A stretch of 24,224 nt of DNA from a virus: positions 1 to 24,224 of the IMG/VR virus record IMGVR_UViG_3300005882_000022. The stretch is one strand, 5' to 3'. Of the stretch, positions 7,601 to 15,584 are shown piece by piece; within the stretch, counting starts at the first letter, position 1, and every line of letters begins with the position of its first letter. The notes beneath the pieces were generated by a model, which was not told the DNA's origin, searched no databases, and saw nothing but the letters and a program-made list of their open reading frames with translations. The translations under genes were made by a program, and so were the position numbers.

Positions 7601-10487
7601 CGGAACGCTCAACCTCTTTGTCGGTCGGCGCTTCATCTTCAAGAAGGGAAGTCTGACGCGCATCTTCGGCGTCGATCTGCGGCTGTGAGACAAGCGGCAA
7701 ATCTTCGGTACGCACGTTCGCGCCTTCTGTTCTTGCGCGGCGTCCGAACGTGGGAGGGGTGGCGAACATTTTTACCTGCTCGCCAGCTTCGGTCTGCTCT
7801 GTCAGCGGCCCTTGTTCTTGTTGCGGAGCCGCAGCGCGACTCTCGCCCACGTTTTCGACACCGCCTCTATCACTTGCTGTCTCTCGTCTGGTGGTAGGCT
7901 GCTGAGTTTGTCCAAGGTAGCCTTTGATAGCTTCGGTGGCGACTTGGTAGAATTGTTCATCGGTTAGCCCCATATCCTCCGCTTCGATGGCAATACGCTC
8001 AAGGAAATCGGCATCGACCTGTGAGGCCAGTTCCTCATAGACCGCACGATTCTGGTCGCTAAGCTCGTTGTAGCCATCTTCTGCGAGTTCAGAGTCATCG
8101 AAAGCAAAAAGTTCATCAACATTTTCGTCGGTAATCGGGATTCCGTCAACATCTTCCTGGGGATCAGGCATAGGAATCTCGTCATCCCACACCGCCTGTT
8201 CTGACATGACAGGTTCGCCACGGATGGCAGAGTCAACCGCTTCAAACAGACTGTTGATGGTGTAGTTTCCGTCAGCGTCCGGTTGCAGATAGCCGTACTG
8301 CCGCAGGGATTGCACCATGTCATCGAGCTTGCGCCCGTTCTTGCGGCGAAGCACCGGCTTGCCGAACACTTGGCGTTTTTTCAACTCCTTGCTTGCGTCG
8401 GTGATTGTCTTGCCCCATTCGTGCTGGACTTGTGCCATGTCCAGACCGCCAAGTTTCGAGATCGCCTTGAGAATGTCGTCCTTCTCAGGGTCAACCTTGT
8501 TGCGCTCTCGCCGCAGACGTTCATCGTTTCTGCGCTGCGCCTCAGACCTGACAGCCCCACGCTGCGCCTCTGCCATGCGACCGACCTGCTGTGCTTCGTC
8601 GGCCTTGACACGCGCAGCCGTTGCCACGTTGCCGGTTTCTGCCGCCCGTCTGACAGCATCCGGCCCGGCAGCAACCTGACCGTCCTTGGTTATGGCAACG
8701 TCAATGTCGCCCTGCTCAGGGGTGGTGGCCTTGGAATTGAAAAGGATGTCACCGATCTCGCCGATCTTTGCCTTCTCTCTGACAGCCCTGTCGGTGTCGG
8801 TCTTTTTGGTGGTGCCAAGAATGCCGGAAACGGTGTCGTGGTGGTAGATGACGTACTGGTCTTGATCCGGCACCTTGACCATGCGGAAGCCGTCGCCCTG
8901 ATTGATCTTTCCGGGCTTGAATCCGGTGTCTGCAACGGCATTTTTCGTCGTGATGACAGCGGGCTTGGCCTGTGGGTCTTGCCGCATCATGTTGGCTTCA
9001 TCACTGACACGGTTGTCAGACGCGGCAACCTCTGAATGGTCTATGATTCCTTCAACAACAGGCTGGCGGAAAGGGCTGGCCGGTATCTCGTCGCCGTAGT
9101 CAATCAGGCCAAGCCTCTGCTCTCTGGCCTTCTGACGTTCTGCTTCGGTGGCATTGTCGGCCCACGCACGTTCATAGTCAGACAACTCGCCAGAAACGAT
9201 CTCGTCAATAGCCCCTTCTTGAGACTGCCGCTGCCGGGCAATATATTCTTCGCGCATCTGATCCGCTTCTGCGCGGATAGCATCACGATCTGACGCCTCT
9301 TTTGGTACTCGGCCTTTTTTCTTTGCGGCCTTGCGTTCCTCTCTCGCAAGGTCACGCGCCACCTTGTCACGGATATACTGGTCGGCCTGTTCCTGGGTGG
9401 GAGACACCGCTGCCGCCATCGGGCCACCTGTGATTGCTCCGACGCCGAACTCTGTCGCCCGTTCCTCCATTGTCCTGTCGTAAGGAATGCCGCTCTGCCG
9501 CTTGGCACCGGCAGCAAGCTCACCTTGCAGCAATTCCTGAGAGCCTTCTGCCAGCGCACCGCCGGCACCGCGCTTGGCAAGAGATTTCAGGTCTTTGCCC
9601 GGCATGTTGCGGAAGAAGGCGAGTTTGTCAGTGACGAAGTTGAGGGGGAGATTGAGCCAGAAGGTTTTTGTAGCAGCTCTCTCTGCGGCATCACGGCTCT
9701 TTGTCTGCGTCAGCGTGTCACGGTAGACATGACCGGCCTCGACAAGCGCCTCCTGTGTCGCCATCGTTCCGGCACCTGACAGTTTGGCAAGGCTGTTCGT
9801 GAGCGACCCGACCTTGCCGATTCCACTCATGACGCGACCGATGGCTATACCCGGAATCAGGAAGGTTCCTAGAGAGCCAAACCCCTCGGCGACAGCATTG
9901 ATGAATCCGGGTTCTTCTGCCCGGTTGCTTTCGATCCTCTGCCTGATCTTGTTGGCAGCGCCGGAACCATAGGCACCATCTGTCAGCCAGTTGACGGACT
10001 GCATGATGCCTTCGGCCATCGTCAGCGCACCGGACTCGACATCGCGGCCAAACTGAGCGATTGTTTCATCGACGTTGTTCGGATTTACTGACAGCTTGTA
10101 ATCGGTGACAGGACGGCTTGATACTGGAAGCCCTTGCTCGCGCAGTTGCTGCTGTCTCTGCCGGGCCTCAAGCTCGATCTGAGCCTTGGCCCTGTCACGC
10201 GCAATACGATCTTCTTCGGAAGGGGTGAAGGGCGAGGTTACGAAATCTGTCAGCTTTTCGAGCGGCCCCTTCTCAGGTTCCTCGAACGCACGAAGCTCAG
10301 GCACCTGACGTTCATTGCGGCCCATAAACTCGTCAAGCTGCGGCACCATGACATCGTTTCGCAGGGCGGTCGAGGTTTTCTGCTCAAGGAATCCGGCGAT
10401 CTTTTCTTCCGGTATGCCTTGCTGCTTGGCAATCTCGATCTGCTTGCGAAAGCGCGGGTATCTTTGATGAAGCGGGATATTCGCCAC
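4662..10487 (-). CDS. Giant internal virion / DNA-ejection protein (1941 residues)
   Basis: The largest gene in the window, nearly a quarter of it. The N-terminal 400 residues include a hydrophobic, glycine-rich stretch near residues 200-225 and an EGSQELLQGEL block of a type common in very large phage internal proteins. Residues 370-1000 are charged, low-complexity and probably coiled coil, with an AT-hook-like KRKRGRPRK near residue 975. The C-terminal half (1090-1941) looks folded and contains hydrophobic helices near 1495-1515 and 1665-1695 plus a PAGRLLGQFKPF motif. Proteins of this kind in podoviruses sit inside the capsid and enter the cell with the DNA, making an envelope conduit. I see no lysozyme, protease or polymerase motif. 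The start is GTG with GGGAG seven bases upstream, two bases after the previous stop. Confidence 0.82.
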   Translation of the reverse strand: MANIPLHQRYPRFRKQIEIAKQQGIPEEKIAGFLEQKTSTALRNDVMVPQLDEFMGRNERQVPELRAFEEPEKGPLEKLTDFVTSPFTPSEEDRIARDRAKAQIELEARQRQQQLREQGLPVSSRPVTDYKLSVNPNNVDETIAQFGRDVESGALTMAEGIMQSVNWLTDGAYGSGAANKIRQRIESNRAEEPGFINAVAEGFGSLGTFLIPGIAIGRVMSGIGKVGSLTNSLAKLSGAGTMATQEALVEAGHVYRDTLTQTKSRDAAERAATKTFWLNLPLNFVTDKLAFFRNMPGKDLKSLAKRGAGGALAEGSQELLQGELAAGAKRQSGIPYDRTMEERATEFGVGAITGGPMAAAVSPTQEQADQYIRDKVARDLAREERKAAKKKGRVPKEASDRDAIRAEADQMREEYIARQRQSQEGAIDEIVSGELSDYERAWADNATEAERQKAREQRLGLIDYGDEIPASPFRQPVVEGIIDHSEVAASDNRVSDEANMMRQDPQAKPAVITTKNAVADTGFKPGKINQGDGFRMVKVPDQDQYVIYHHDTVSGILGTTKKTDTDRAVREKAKIGEIGDILFNSKATTPEQGDIDVAITKDGQVAAGPDAVRRAAETGNVATAARVKADEAQQVGRMAEAQRGAVRSEAQRRNDERLRRERNKVDPEKDDILKAISKLGGLDMAQVQHEWGKTITDASKELKKRQVFGKPVLRRKNGRKLDDMVQSLRQYGYLQPDADGNYTINSLFEAVDSAIRGEPVMSEQAVWDDEIPMPDPQEDVDGIPITDENVDELFAFDDSELAEDGYNELSDQNRAVYEELASQVDADFLERIAIEAEDMGLTDEQFYQVATEAIKGYLGQTQQPTTRRETASDRGGVENVGESRAAAPQQEQGPLTEQTEAGEQVKMFATPPTFGRRARTEGANVRTEDLPLVSQPQIDAEDARQTSLLEDEAPTDKEVERSVTAVLNDKVPPKRKRGRPRKNEGVTDPRDIKTGADNLRRVEEEPPVTVDHIDAQISRTSTRTDDGKIRANILTGLKRLMEGGKDIDSAAKTLRDGLAERGMGREAMAVRGVVATLKDDAAGVVTEPDSDPVPTIELDFLGTSYIQKGINALVEKVTGGKTPENVEIRDDREEGLGLIQNTLSSPSRIGGKIRYYVQIGVDALHKQDRLRGLFRQKLTDILKPLNAQQREQLFTVLWQGDALEQTFTREELIEDGIDPAVADAYVAQRKLHKQVWRLVNAHRKKYMPESQREEGKQGLGYREGHIPHLFENWFVYEVDTDAEGNESFTLVSGDSRSLRDAERYVRNLDPNKRYVIKPKTFAAPEALLAKTALREESLWQLENKMANIGALSREEAREVVRAGARRTNRRRFFGNAQERTGAQGFRKDDLGKILMAYYNSAARYVILDDFKAKAIPRFEKDFKIAFDADPNNASDPKAKYVKNYVDTLLGKPHEFEKWINRSIQNLPFVKNFVKTERPGIWAVNKLLHFTGVTKLGFLNLASGMINLTQNINTFAKVPVKHYAWAVRVSKAGAKLNPKHKRLLQRIGVEFDLGMADMGGHSMTHRAGRLASASMYPFSKGENMNRNIAALSAYRWAKQDLGYGERQALDFARMMVDLTQHNYSAADAGRIFQNPAGRLLGQFKPFAIKQMSFIYHHIDYKNPSEVMKFWTPTLLLSGLAGIPMAEWLASIIEYFTGRNPITETRRFFVDKAAEGEMPDWVAETVLYGLMSQLGFDISRRTGMSDVMPQRAKDWLGPTISTILSTRESVSRGEWEQVVKNIIPSIGNLTYAIEMLADEGHVPDRYRRNAKKYTAMTRDAIITAAGLRPLEEAKLSDLRRIRNYENKRMAEAEAKIADGFVERTLAGDSRGAQEFLAAELEAARNEFGEDRFSISSEAFKNAMRRQTIDEGTRNVIGAAKTDRPTELKRSRFLDRPMELDEAR

Positions 10488-10489
10488 AA

Positions 10490-11731
10490 TCAGGCTCCCA
10501 TGTCACCCATGTTGAAAAGTCTTTCGAGGTATGCGTCCACCGATTCACCCGGCTGTATTCCCTCGGATGAACCGCCGCCTTGCGCCGGTGTCGGTCGAGT
10601 TTGCTGCTGACCGAACTCTTGGCCGAAGGCGACCTGAACCGCTTGGGTGTACGGAACGCCGCTGACAATAAGGTCTGTCATTCGGCTCAACGCCCTGTCA
10701 GTTTTTTCGAGCATCCCGCCAGCCTGACGGTATATCGCCGCCTTCTCTTTATCTCCGGCCTCAAAGAACTTATTGGCATCCCTTGCGTAGCCAGCGATAA
10801 GGTTCCGCAGTTTTCCGGGGTTGTATGTGCCGCCCGTTTCCTCAAGCATCTTATCCAGCTTGTCGAGCGGAAGGCCGATCTGACCGGCGTACCCGTAAAG
10901 CGTGTCGTACAACATTTCGGTGCCAGCATCGAGGCTTGACTTGAACTTGGCGATAAGATCGGCCCGATCCTTGGCTGTTGTGGGCTTCTGCCGCCTGTCA
11001 ACACTGGTGACGTTCTCAGATTTACCGACATTGAAGGCCGGAGATTCACCGTAGAAGTCAACGCCACTGTCAGATGCGATCCGTCCGTAAGGTCGCCGCA
11101 TTTCAGGGGCTACCCGCTGTGCGGTCTGCATACCACCGGCAGCAGCGCGAGGATCGTCAATGCCGCCCATGACATTGCGAAGAAGGTTGACGTAATCTGG
11201 ATTCTCCTGTGCGGCCTCATTCTGAACGGCATCGAGGGCGTGAAGCTGACCGGCAAGGTTGGCTTGAAGCTGGCCCGGCTCACCCATACTGCGGAACTTC
11301 TCAAGGGTCGAGGCGTAATCCTCCGGGTTGACGTTGTACCCTCTGGCCCGTTCTCCAAACAGCCTGACAACATCGTCGATGGTCGGATCGCCTTCAAAGT
11401 TTTGCAGCCCACGGTTCGTCTCTGTCACGGCATCACGAAGGTTCTCCTGCCGGGCAAACTCTGCGAGGGCGTCCTGGTAGGCAGCGCCGCCCTGAAACTC
11501 AGGATTCGTGAACGATTCGCGCCACACTTCGCTGACAGGTCTGCCAGCATTCGGCCCGGCCTTGACGATCTGATCTTCTGGTGAACGCGATGACAGCCGG
11601 GCATACTGGCTCCGGTTGTCCTGGAACCGCTCAAGCCTCTCACGCTCTCGCGGTTCTTCGATCAGCAGCTTGCGCCAATCGCGGATCACGCCGGGAAGCG
11701 CAAGGAGTGGAGAAAGGTCGTAGTATGCCAT
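10490..11731 (-). CDS. Probable internal virion (ejection) protein
   Basis: 413 residues, soluble, mostly helical and rich in charged residues and Q/N, with Gly/Ser/Gln-rich low-complexity sequence near the C-terminus. No enzyme motif is visible. It lies between a small Ala/Gly-rich protein and the giant internal protein, the usual place for a mid-sized ejection protein in podovirus genomes. The start at 11731 is set by GGGAG six bases upstream. The frame is open to 11896, but that extension lies over the upstream gene and reads as Arg-rich out-of-frame sequence. Confidence 0.75.
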   Translation of the reverse strand: MAYYDLSPLLALPGVIRDWRKLLIEEPRERERLERFQDNRSQYARLSSRSPEDQIVKAGPNAGRPVSEVWRESFTNPEFQGGAAYQDALAEFARQENLRDAVTETNRGLQNFEGDPTIDDVVRLFGERARGYNVNPEDYASTLEKFRSMGEPGQLQANLAGQLHALDAVQNEAAQENPDYVNLLRNVMGGIDDPRAAAGGMQTAQRVAPEMRRPYGRIASDSGVDFYGESPAFNVGKSENVTSVDRRQKPTTAKDRADLIAKFKSSLDAGTEMLYDTLYGYAGQIGLPLDKLDKMLEETGGTYNPGKLRNLIAGYARDANKFFEAGDKEKAAIYRQAGGMLEKTDRALSRMTDLIVSGVPYTQAVQVAFGQEFGQQQTRPTPAQGGGSSEGIQPGESVDAYLERLFNMGDMGA

Positions 11732-11733
11732 GA

Positions 11734-12102
11734 TTATCTCCCGTAATACCTTCGCAGGTATTCTTGACTCAGCCCTCTGCTGCCATAGCGGTCGTAACCT
11801 TGCGGCGCCGGCCCTGTGGGTGGAATCTCTGGAATGCCGCCGTCTCCACCGAGCTTGTCGTATGTGAACATGGCCGTTCTTGCGACATCGCCCCACTTAC
11901 CCATCTTGTCGAGGCCGCCGCTGATTCCTGCGTTCGCCAGATTTGCGGGCGCGTCGGCAACTTCTCCGACAGTCGCAAGGCCAGCCCCGACTTTGCTCGC
12001 CATGCCAGCGCCCTCGGGTAGCGCAGCAAGAGCTTTGCCGATCCCGGCTGAACTACCCGCAGCCTTGAGTGCCGACAGTATCGCCGGTAAGAATGCAGCC
12101 AT
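11734..12102 (-). CDS. Small Ala/Gly-rich amphipathic protein, probable ejection protein
   Basis: 122 residues. Residues 1-65 are dominated by A, G, L and V with few charges and look like membrane-active amphipathic helices. The C-terminal 50 residues are Pro/Gly/Tyr/Arg-rich. Small hydrophobic internal proteins of this type help form the membrane channel during podovirus DNA ejection. The start has GGGAG with good spacing, and the gene ends two bases before the next start. The role is inferred from composition and neighbours. Confidence 0.68.
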   Translation of the reverse strand: MAAFLPAILSALKAAGSSAGIGKALAALPEGAGMASKVGAGLATVGEVADAPANLANAGISGGLDKMGKWGDVARTAMFTYDKLGGDGGIPEIPPTGPAPQGYDRYGSRGLSQEYLRRYYGR

Positions 12103-12120
12103 TTCTAACTCTCCCTAAAC

Positions 12121-13341
12121 TCAGATTTTCCAGCCGCTGCTGCCGCTAGAGCTTATGGTTCCGCCCGTTTCGTTCCACAGACCTTGCAGGTAGTCGAGAG
12201 GACGCCATTGTGAATCGTATCTACGCTGCGCCTCGTCGCTAACGATCTCGTTCATCATCCTGTCAGACTCAAGATTGTAGCCGAGGCGACCTTGCCGTTC
12301 CTGCAATGCGGCATCTGCCAGATAGCGCGCCCTGTCAGTGTTGGCAGACTGTGCGCCGAGCCGGTACTGGTCTTGAGCCTGACCGCGAGCAAGGTCTTGC
12401 TCGTTCAGCATTCCAGCGCGTGATAGACCATACTGGTTCGCCATGTCAGCCCGCTGCATTCCGTACTGATCTGCATTCTGGTTGAACTCGTTGAGCATAC
12501 CGGACCGTCCAAGCGCGAACTGGTCACGCGCCTGCCCTCTGGCAAGACTTTGGTTGTTCAGCATTTCAGATCGGCCAAGCTGGTATTGGTCTTTGTGCTT
12601 GTTAAAGTCTGTCAGGATTCCAGATCGGCCAAGCTGGTACCGGTTGGCACTCTGATTGTCGCCCTGCTCGAAGCCGTACCGAGTCGTGACAGCCTCGTTT
12701 GCCGCTTGGCTGATCGTGGGTGCAAGCTCACGCGACAGGTCATTCTGCGCTTCTACCGCAAGACCGCTTGAATAAATACCCCTGTCGGCAAGGCTCTGGT
12801 CAAGCGCCTCTCTCTGCCTCTGTTCAAACTGGCGAAGGGGGGCAAGGCGAGACTCGATGATAGACTGCTCAAGCCTGTCATAGTCGCCTCCTGCAAGCCT
12901 GTTTACGCTGCCTGGGTCAACCGCCTCGCGGCCACTTCCGGGGTCATACACCTGCATGCTGACATTCGATCTGCCAGGGTCGATGGCTCGACTTGCTTCG
13001 CCGGGATCGGTAAATCTGCCTGGGTCGTAAAAGCCCTGCCCGACGCTCGACTCTAGTGACATTTCTCCGGGGTCTGTGAACGACAGCCTTTCCGCACTTC
13101 CAGCGTCACGATAGGCGTAACCTGGGGTTACGCCTCCGTCAACCTGACCACCCTTGGGGGAGCTTGTCCTGCCGCCCGATCCGCCGCCCTCAAATGCAGG
13201 AGAACTGTAAGAAGGTGCGATTACGTTTCTAAACCTTGCACCATCGCCGCTCGTTATCGAGGTCAAGCCTTGGTCGAAAAGCTCTTTTCGTTCTTCTGCC
13301 GTGAGAGGTCTAGAACTGCTACTGCTGCCGCTTTTGCCCAT
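12121..13341 (-). CDS. Repeat-rich internal virion protein candidate
   Basis: 406 residues in clear zones. The N-terminus is Ser/Gly-rich and flexible. Six Asp-Pro-Gly tripeptides sit between residues 90 and 144, several preceded by F-T, F-Y or V-Y. A helical region covers 150-225. Then there is a set of degenerate repeats built on YQLGRSGML (start residues 235, 253, 275, 293, 304 and a partial copy at 326), and a Gln/Arg-rich helical C-terminus. Long Q/R/N-rich helical proteins ahead of the small and giant internal proteins are typical of the podovirus ejection set. The start has GGAG with six bases of spacing and overlaps nothing; the upstream stop is at the same spot. I do not recognise a named family. 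Confidence 0.72.
   Translation of the reverse strand: MGKSGSSSSSRPLTAEERKELFDQGLTSITSGDGARFRNVIAPSYSSPAFEGGGSGGRTSSPKGGQVDGGVTPGYAYRDAGSAERLSFTDPGEMSLESSVGQGFYDPGRFTDPGEASRAIDPGRSNVSMQVYDPGSGREAVDPGSVNRLAGGDYDRLEQSIIESRLAPLRQFEQRQREALDQSLADRGIYSSGLAVEAQNDLSRELAPTISQAANEAVTTRYGFEQGDNQSANRYQLGRSGILTDFNKHKDQYQLGRSEMLNNQSLARGQARDQFALGRSGMLNEFNQNADQYGMQRADMANQYGLSRAGMLNEQDLARGQAQDQYRLGAQSANTDRARYLADAALQERQGRLGYNLESDRMMNEIVSDEAQRRYDSQWRPLDYLQGLWNETGGTISSSGSSGWKI
12340..12640 (-). repeat. Degenerate LGRSGML-type repeats in the 406-residue virion protein
   Basis: Five to six copies of a Y-x-L-G-R-(S/A)-x-M-L block at steps of 18, 22, 18, 11 and 22 residues (codons 235-334). Several are followed by an LARGQA segment. 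On the plus strand, variants of GGCCAAGCTGGTA recur, so part of the similarity is visible in DNA, which points to internal duplication. Confidence 0.65.
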
Positions 13342-13342
13342 G

Positions 13343-13765
13343 TCATGCTCCCTGCTGCTTCGTGAAGGAGATTACTTTCCCTCTTGCTGGCCTGTGCCAG
13401 TGGACGCCTGTTTTCCCGGCACAAAGCCTTCTTATGGCCTTCACCATATCCATCCCCTTGCCACTGACAGCGGCGGCTTCGGCCACATATACAGTTTCGC
13501 CGCTTATGCAATCAGACGGCTTCATCCTGTCCTGCGAGTCGCTAGACACGACACCCTCCAAATCTTCTTCACGAACAAACCATACCGATGCGAAATAGAG
13601 AATTTTCCAGTTGTCGTCCATTTTCAAAACATACTGACCAGCACCAAGCGCCCACATTATTTCAGCTTCAAGGCAGCCTGTGACCTTTTCGTATGGCCCG
13701 CCCATACTGACCATGAACGCCACGATCATGTCGCATAGGATGTCAGCTTCCTCAAACGTCATCAT
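13343..13765 (-). CDS. GNAT/HlyC-like acyltransferase candidate
   Basis: 140 residues. The order of segments matches the GNAT fold as found in the HlyC toxin-acyltransferase group. A strand pair holds QYVLKMDDN and ILYFASVWF (about residues 55-75), then KPSD, then SGETVYVAEAAAVSG followed by a helix (SGKGMDMVKAIRRL), where GNAT enzymes bind the acyl donor. A final strand carries VHWHRPARGKV. From memory, E. coli HlyC shows the same spacing (QYALL..DN, SGDR.WFIDWIAPFG, then a C-terminal GKV). The HlyC N-terminal catalytic His region is not evident, so the activity may differ. The start at 13765 (or 13762) has AGGAG upstream; the frame runs back to 13861 over the preceding gene. It could modify a virion protein. 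Confidence 0.55.
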   Translation of the reverse strand: MMTFEEADILCDMIVAFMVSMGGPYEKVTGCLEAEIMWALGAGQYVLKMDDNWKILYFASVWFVREEDLEGVVSSDSQDRMKPSDCISGETVYVAEAAAVSGKGMDMVKAIRRLCAGKTGVHWHRPARGKVISFTKQQGA

Positions 13766-14034
13766 GCAGTCTCCTGCGACGCAAACCTGACAAGCGTGTC
13801 TCCATGCCTCGCAACGAGGTAGTGTGTTGGCTGACCCGCTGAGGCTGTGGTGTCGTTCCACAAAACAACCTCACCATCAACAAGGTCGTCAACGACAGGC
13901 TCAGACGTAAACGTTCTCGCCTCGGAGCTTGACAGCGCCCTGTTTAGAAGAAAAACGGTGTCCTCGATCTGCCTGTCAAGGTCAGGGCTGTCTGCGAACG
14001 AGGCCATTTTTACTGCGCGGTTCTTTTCAGCCAA
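13762..14034 (-). CDS. Small phage protein of unknown function (TTG start)
   Basis: 90 residues, soluble and acidic in the middle, with no motif I recognise. The start is taken as TTG at 14032-14034 because AAGAGG lies eight bases upstream; the first ATG (residue 9) has no ribosome binding site. It ends with a stop overlapping the start of the acyltransferase-like gene (ATGATGA), so the two are likely translated together. Being between the fibre chaperone and ejection-protein genes, it is probably a minor virion or assembly component. Confidence 0.6.
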   Translation of the reverse strand: MAEKNRAVKMASFADSPDLDRQIEDTVFLLNRALSSSEARTFTSEPVVDDLVDGEVVLWNDTTASAGQPTHYLVARHGDTLVRFASQETA

Positions 14035-14046
14035 AACTTCTACCTC

Positions 14047-14445
14047 TTACAAGGTTGAGGCCAGCAGAAAAAGGTCATCGACTTGCTGTTCTGTCAGGCC
14101 CATCTGATCTGTCAACTGCCTCACCCGCGGCCAGTTTCGGTCAACGCTCTGAGCGTATTCCCATTCAATCGAAACCTCCGTCCTGTCAGGTTCCGGGAGT
14201 GATGAAATTGCGCTTTCGACCTCTGCAAGCAGCCCCGACATGTGAAGTGCGAGACGGGCCTTTCTCATGCTCACACTTTCTGGAACCTGCCTTGGTGGTT
14301 CTGGCGGTTTCGTGAACTCGCCGGTCGCTTCGTCGTAGCTGTCTCCGATTGATGCTGCGCCAGCCTCGACCCAATTCGGCTTCAACGGCTTGTCGGACTT
14401 TGCGATGCTCACAACTTTGCCGTTTTCGATTATTGCGTATCTCAT
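14047..14445 (-). CDS. Tail fibre assembly chaperone-like protein
   Basis: 132 residues. The N-terminus (RYAIIENGKVVSI) is a short beta strand pair typical of tail-fibre-associated small proteins. After a Pro-rich linker the C-terminal half carries a helical region with IEWEYAQSVDRNWP and a final LGLTEQQVDDLF-like segment (here MGLTEQQVDDLF), a pattern seen at the end of many phage tail fibre assembly proteins. The start overlaps the stop of the fibre gene by four bases (ATGA), the usual arrangement for a fibre and its dedicated chaperone. It likely helps trimerise or attach the glycine-rich fibre. Confidence 0.7.
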   Translation of the reverse strand: MRYAIIENGKVVSIAKSDKPLKPNWVEAGAASIGDSYDEATGEFTKPPEPPRQVPESVSMRKARLALHMSGLLAEVESAISSLPEPDRTEVSIEWEYAQSVDRNWPRVRQLTDQMGLTEQQVDDLFLLASTL

Positions 14446-15584
14446 GTTCTTGCAACCTCACAGACTGACCAAACCCTTACGATACCATCAGCGCCAGCAC
14501 CAGAAGTCAGTGTGCCGGTACCCCCCGGAGTAATCGAACAGGCACCGCCACCACCACCTGGGGCTTCACCGCTGCCGGCAGTTCCAGGGGCAGACTGATA
14601 GCGACTGTTGCCACCATTCCCGCCTAACACGGAGGTTCCACCGGAAAGGCCACCTGAACCGCCGCCAGCGCCGCCCTTGACCGCTGATCCGCCAATGGCG
14701 CTTATGCCGCCATAGGTCGAAACACTCAGCGCACCACCAGCGCCACCGGCGTAGTTTGATTCGCCGTTTTTGGCACCCGATCCAGACATTGCGCGGCTAC
14801 CTGACGGGTTCCATCCATACTCTCCGCCCTTGCCGACAACGTAGCTTCCGAACGATGAATCGCCGCCAGAGTTTCCGGCATAACCATCAGAGTCAGAGCT
14901 TACGGTTATTGACTCTGCAAGCCCCCCTGCACCAACGATGACATCAACCGTGCCAGTAATGTCTGAGTCAAGAAGGATCGCGTCAGCATAGCCGCCACCG
15001 CCTCCGCCCATCGGTTTATAGTCAGCACCGCCAACAGCGCCTGAACCGCCACCGCCGACCACTTCAACGAACCCGAACAAAAACCCGTCCGGCTTAGTCC
15101 ATGTCCCGCTTGAGGTAAATTCCTGGTAGGTGATGGTTGTCTCGTAGACCGTTGACCACCTTGCCAACCCGCTTACAGTTTGGAGAAATTTACCGCTATT
15201 GCCTGTCTGGTCAGGAAGTCCGGCAGACTCGAATGCGAGATTGTCGGCATAGGCTTTTGATGCAGGACTGTTTGACGAAGATGGTGCTTCTGGAACCTTG
15301 ACAGACGCGCCAGTAAAGTCGTGAGTTCCGGAATATGCGTCACCATCCCTTATCGACCTTGAAGCAATGTCTGCCGTGATTGACGAGGCGAGGTTGCCGT
15401 CTGGCTCAAGAACAGTCGCCAGCCTTTCGGCGATGCTCGTCGTGTTACCCTCTGCGTTCTTTAAATACTGAATTATCTCGACAACTTTTGCGTAAATAGT
15501 GTCGAGATCGAGGTCAATTTCCTCTGCTGCCGCGATTTGCCCAGACTCGTAATCGTAAGGTCTGACTGGATTGTCTATACTCAT
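14442..15584 (-). CDS. Glycine-rich tail fibre / receptor-binding protein
   Basis: 380 residues. Residues 1-125 form an N-terminal attachment and stalk region, with a KAYADN segment typical of fibre shafts. FTSSGTWTKPDG followed by FVEVVGGGGSG (about 155-180) opens a long domain made of poly-glycine and Gly-Ser-Ala runs with short strands between them, to residue 370. Gly-rich tips of this kind (poly-glycine sandwich type, as in some T-even-like adhesins) bind receptors and vary rapidly. Four-base overlaps link it to the preceding hub-like gene and the following chaperone-like gene. This should be the main host-range determinant, alongside the repeat protein at 2250-4043. Confidence 0.83.
   Translation of the reverse strand: MSIDNPVRPYDYESGQIAAAEEIDLDLDTIYAKVVEIIQYLKNAEGNTTSIAERLATVLEPDGNLASSITADIASRSIRDGDAYSGTHDFTGASVKVPEAPSSSNSPASKAYADNLAFESAGLPDQTGNSGKFLQTVSGLARWSTVYETTITYQEFTSSGTWTKPDGFLFGFVEVVGGGGSGAVGGADYKPMGGGGGGYADAILLDSDITGTVDVIVGAGGLAESITVSSDSDGYAGNSGGDSSFGSYVVGKGGEYGWNPSGSRAMSGSGAKNGESNYAGGAGGALSVSTYGGISAIGGSAVKGGAGGGSGGLSGGTSVLGGNGGNSRYQSAPGTAGSGEAPGGGGGACSITPGGTGTLTSGAGADGIVRVWSVCEVART

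Noticed and set aside
8283-9035. 250-codon plus-strand frame inside the giant ejection gene
   Set aside because: Antisense shadow of a well-supported coding region in GC-rich DNA; no ribosome binding site or recognisable domain.
11732-11896. N-terminal extension of the 413-residue virion protein
   Set aside because: Arg-rich sequence read over the upstream gene; the start at 11731 has a clear ribosome binding site.
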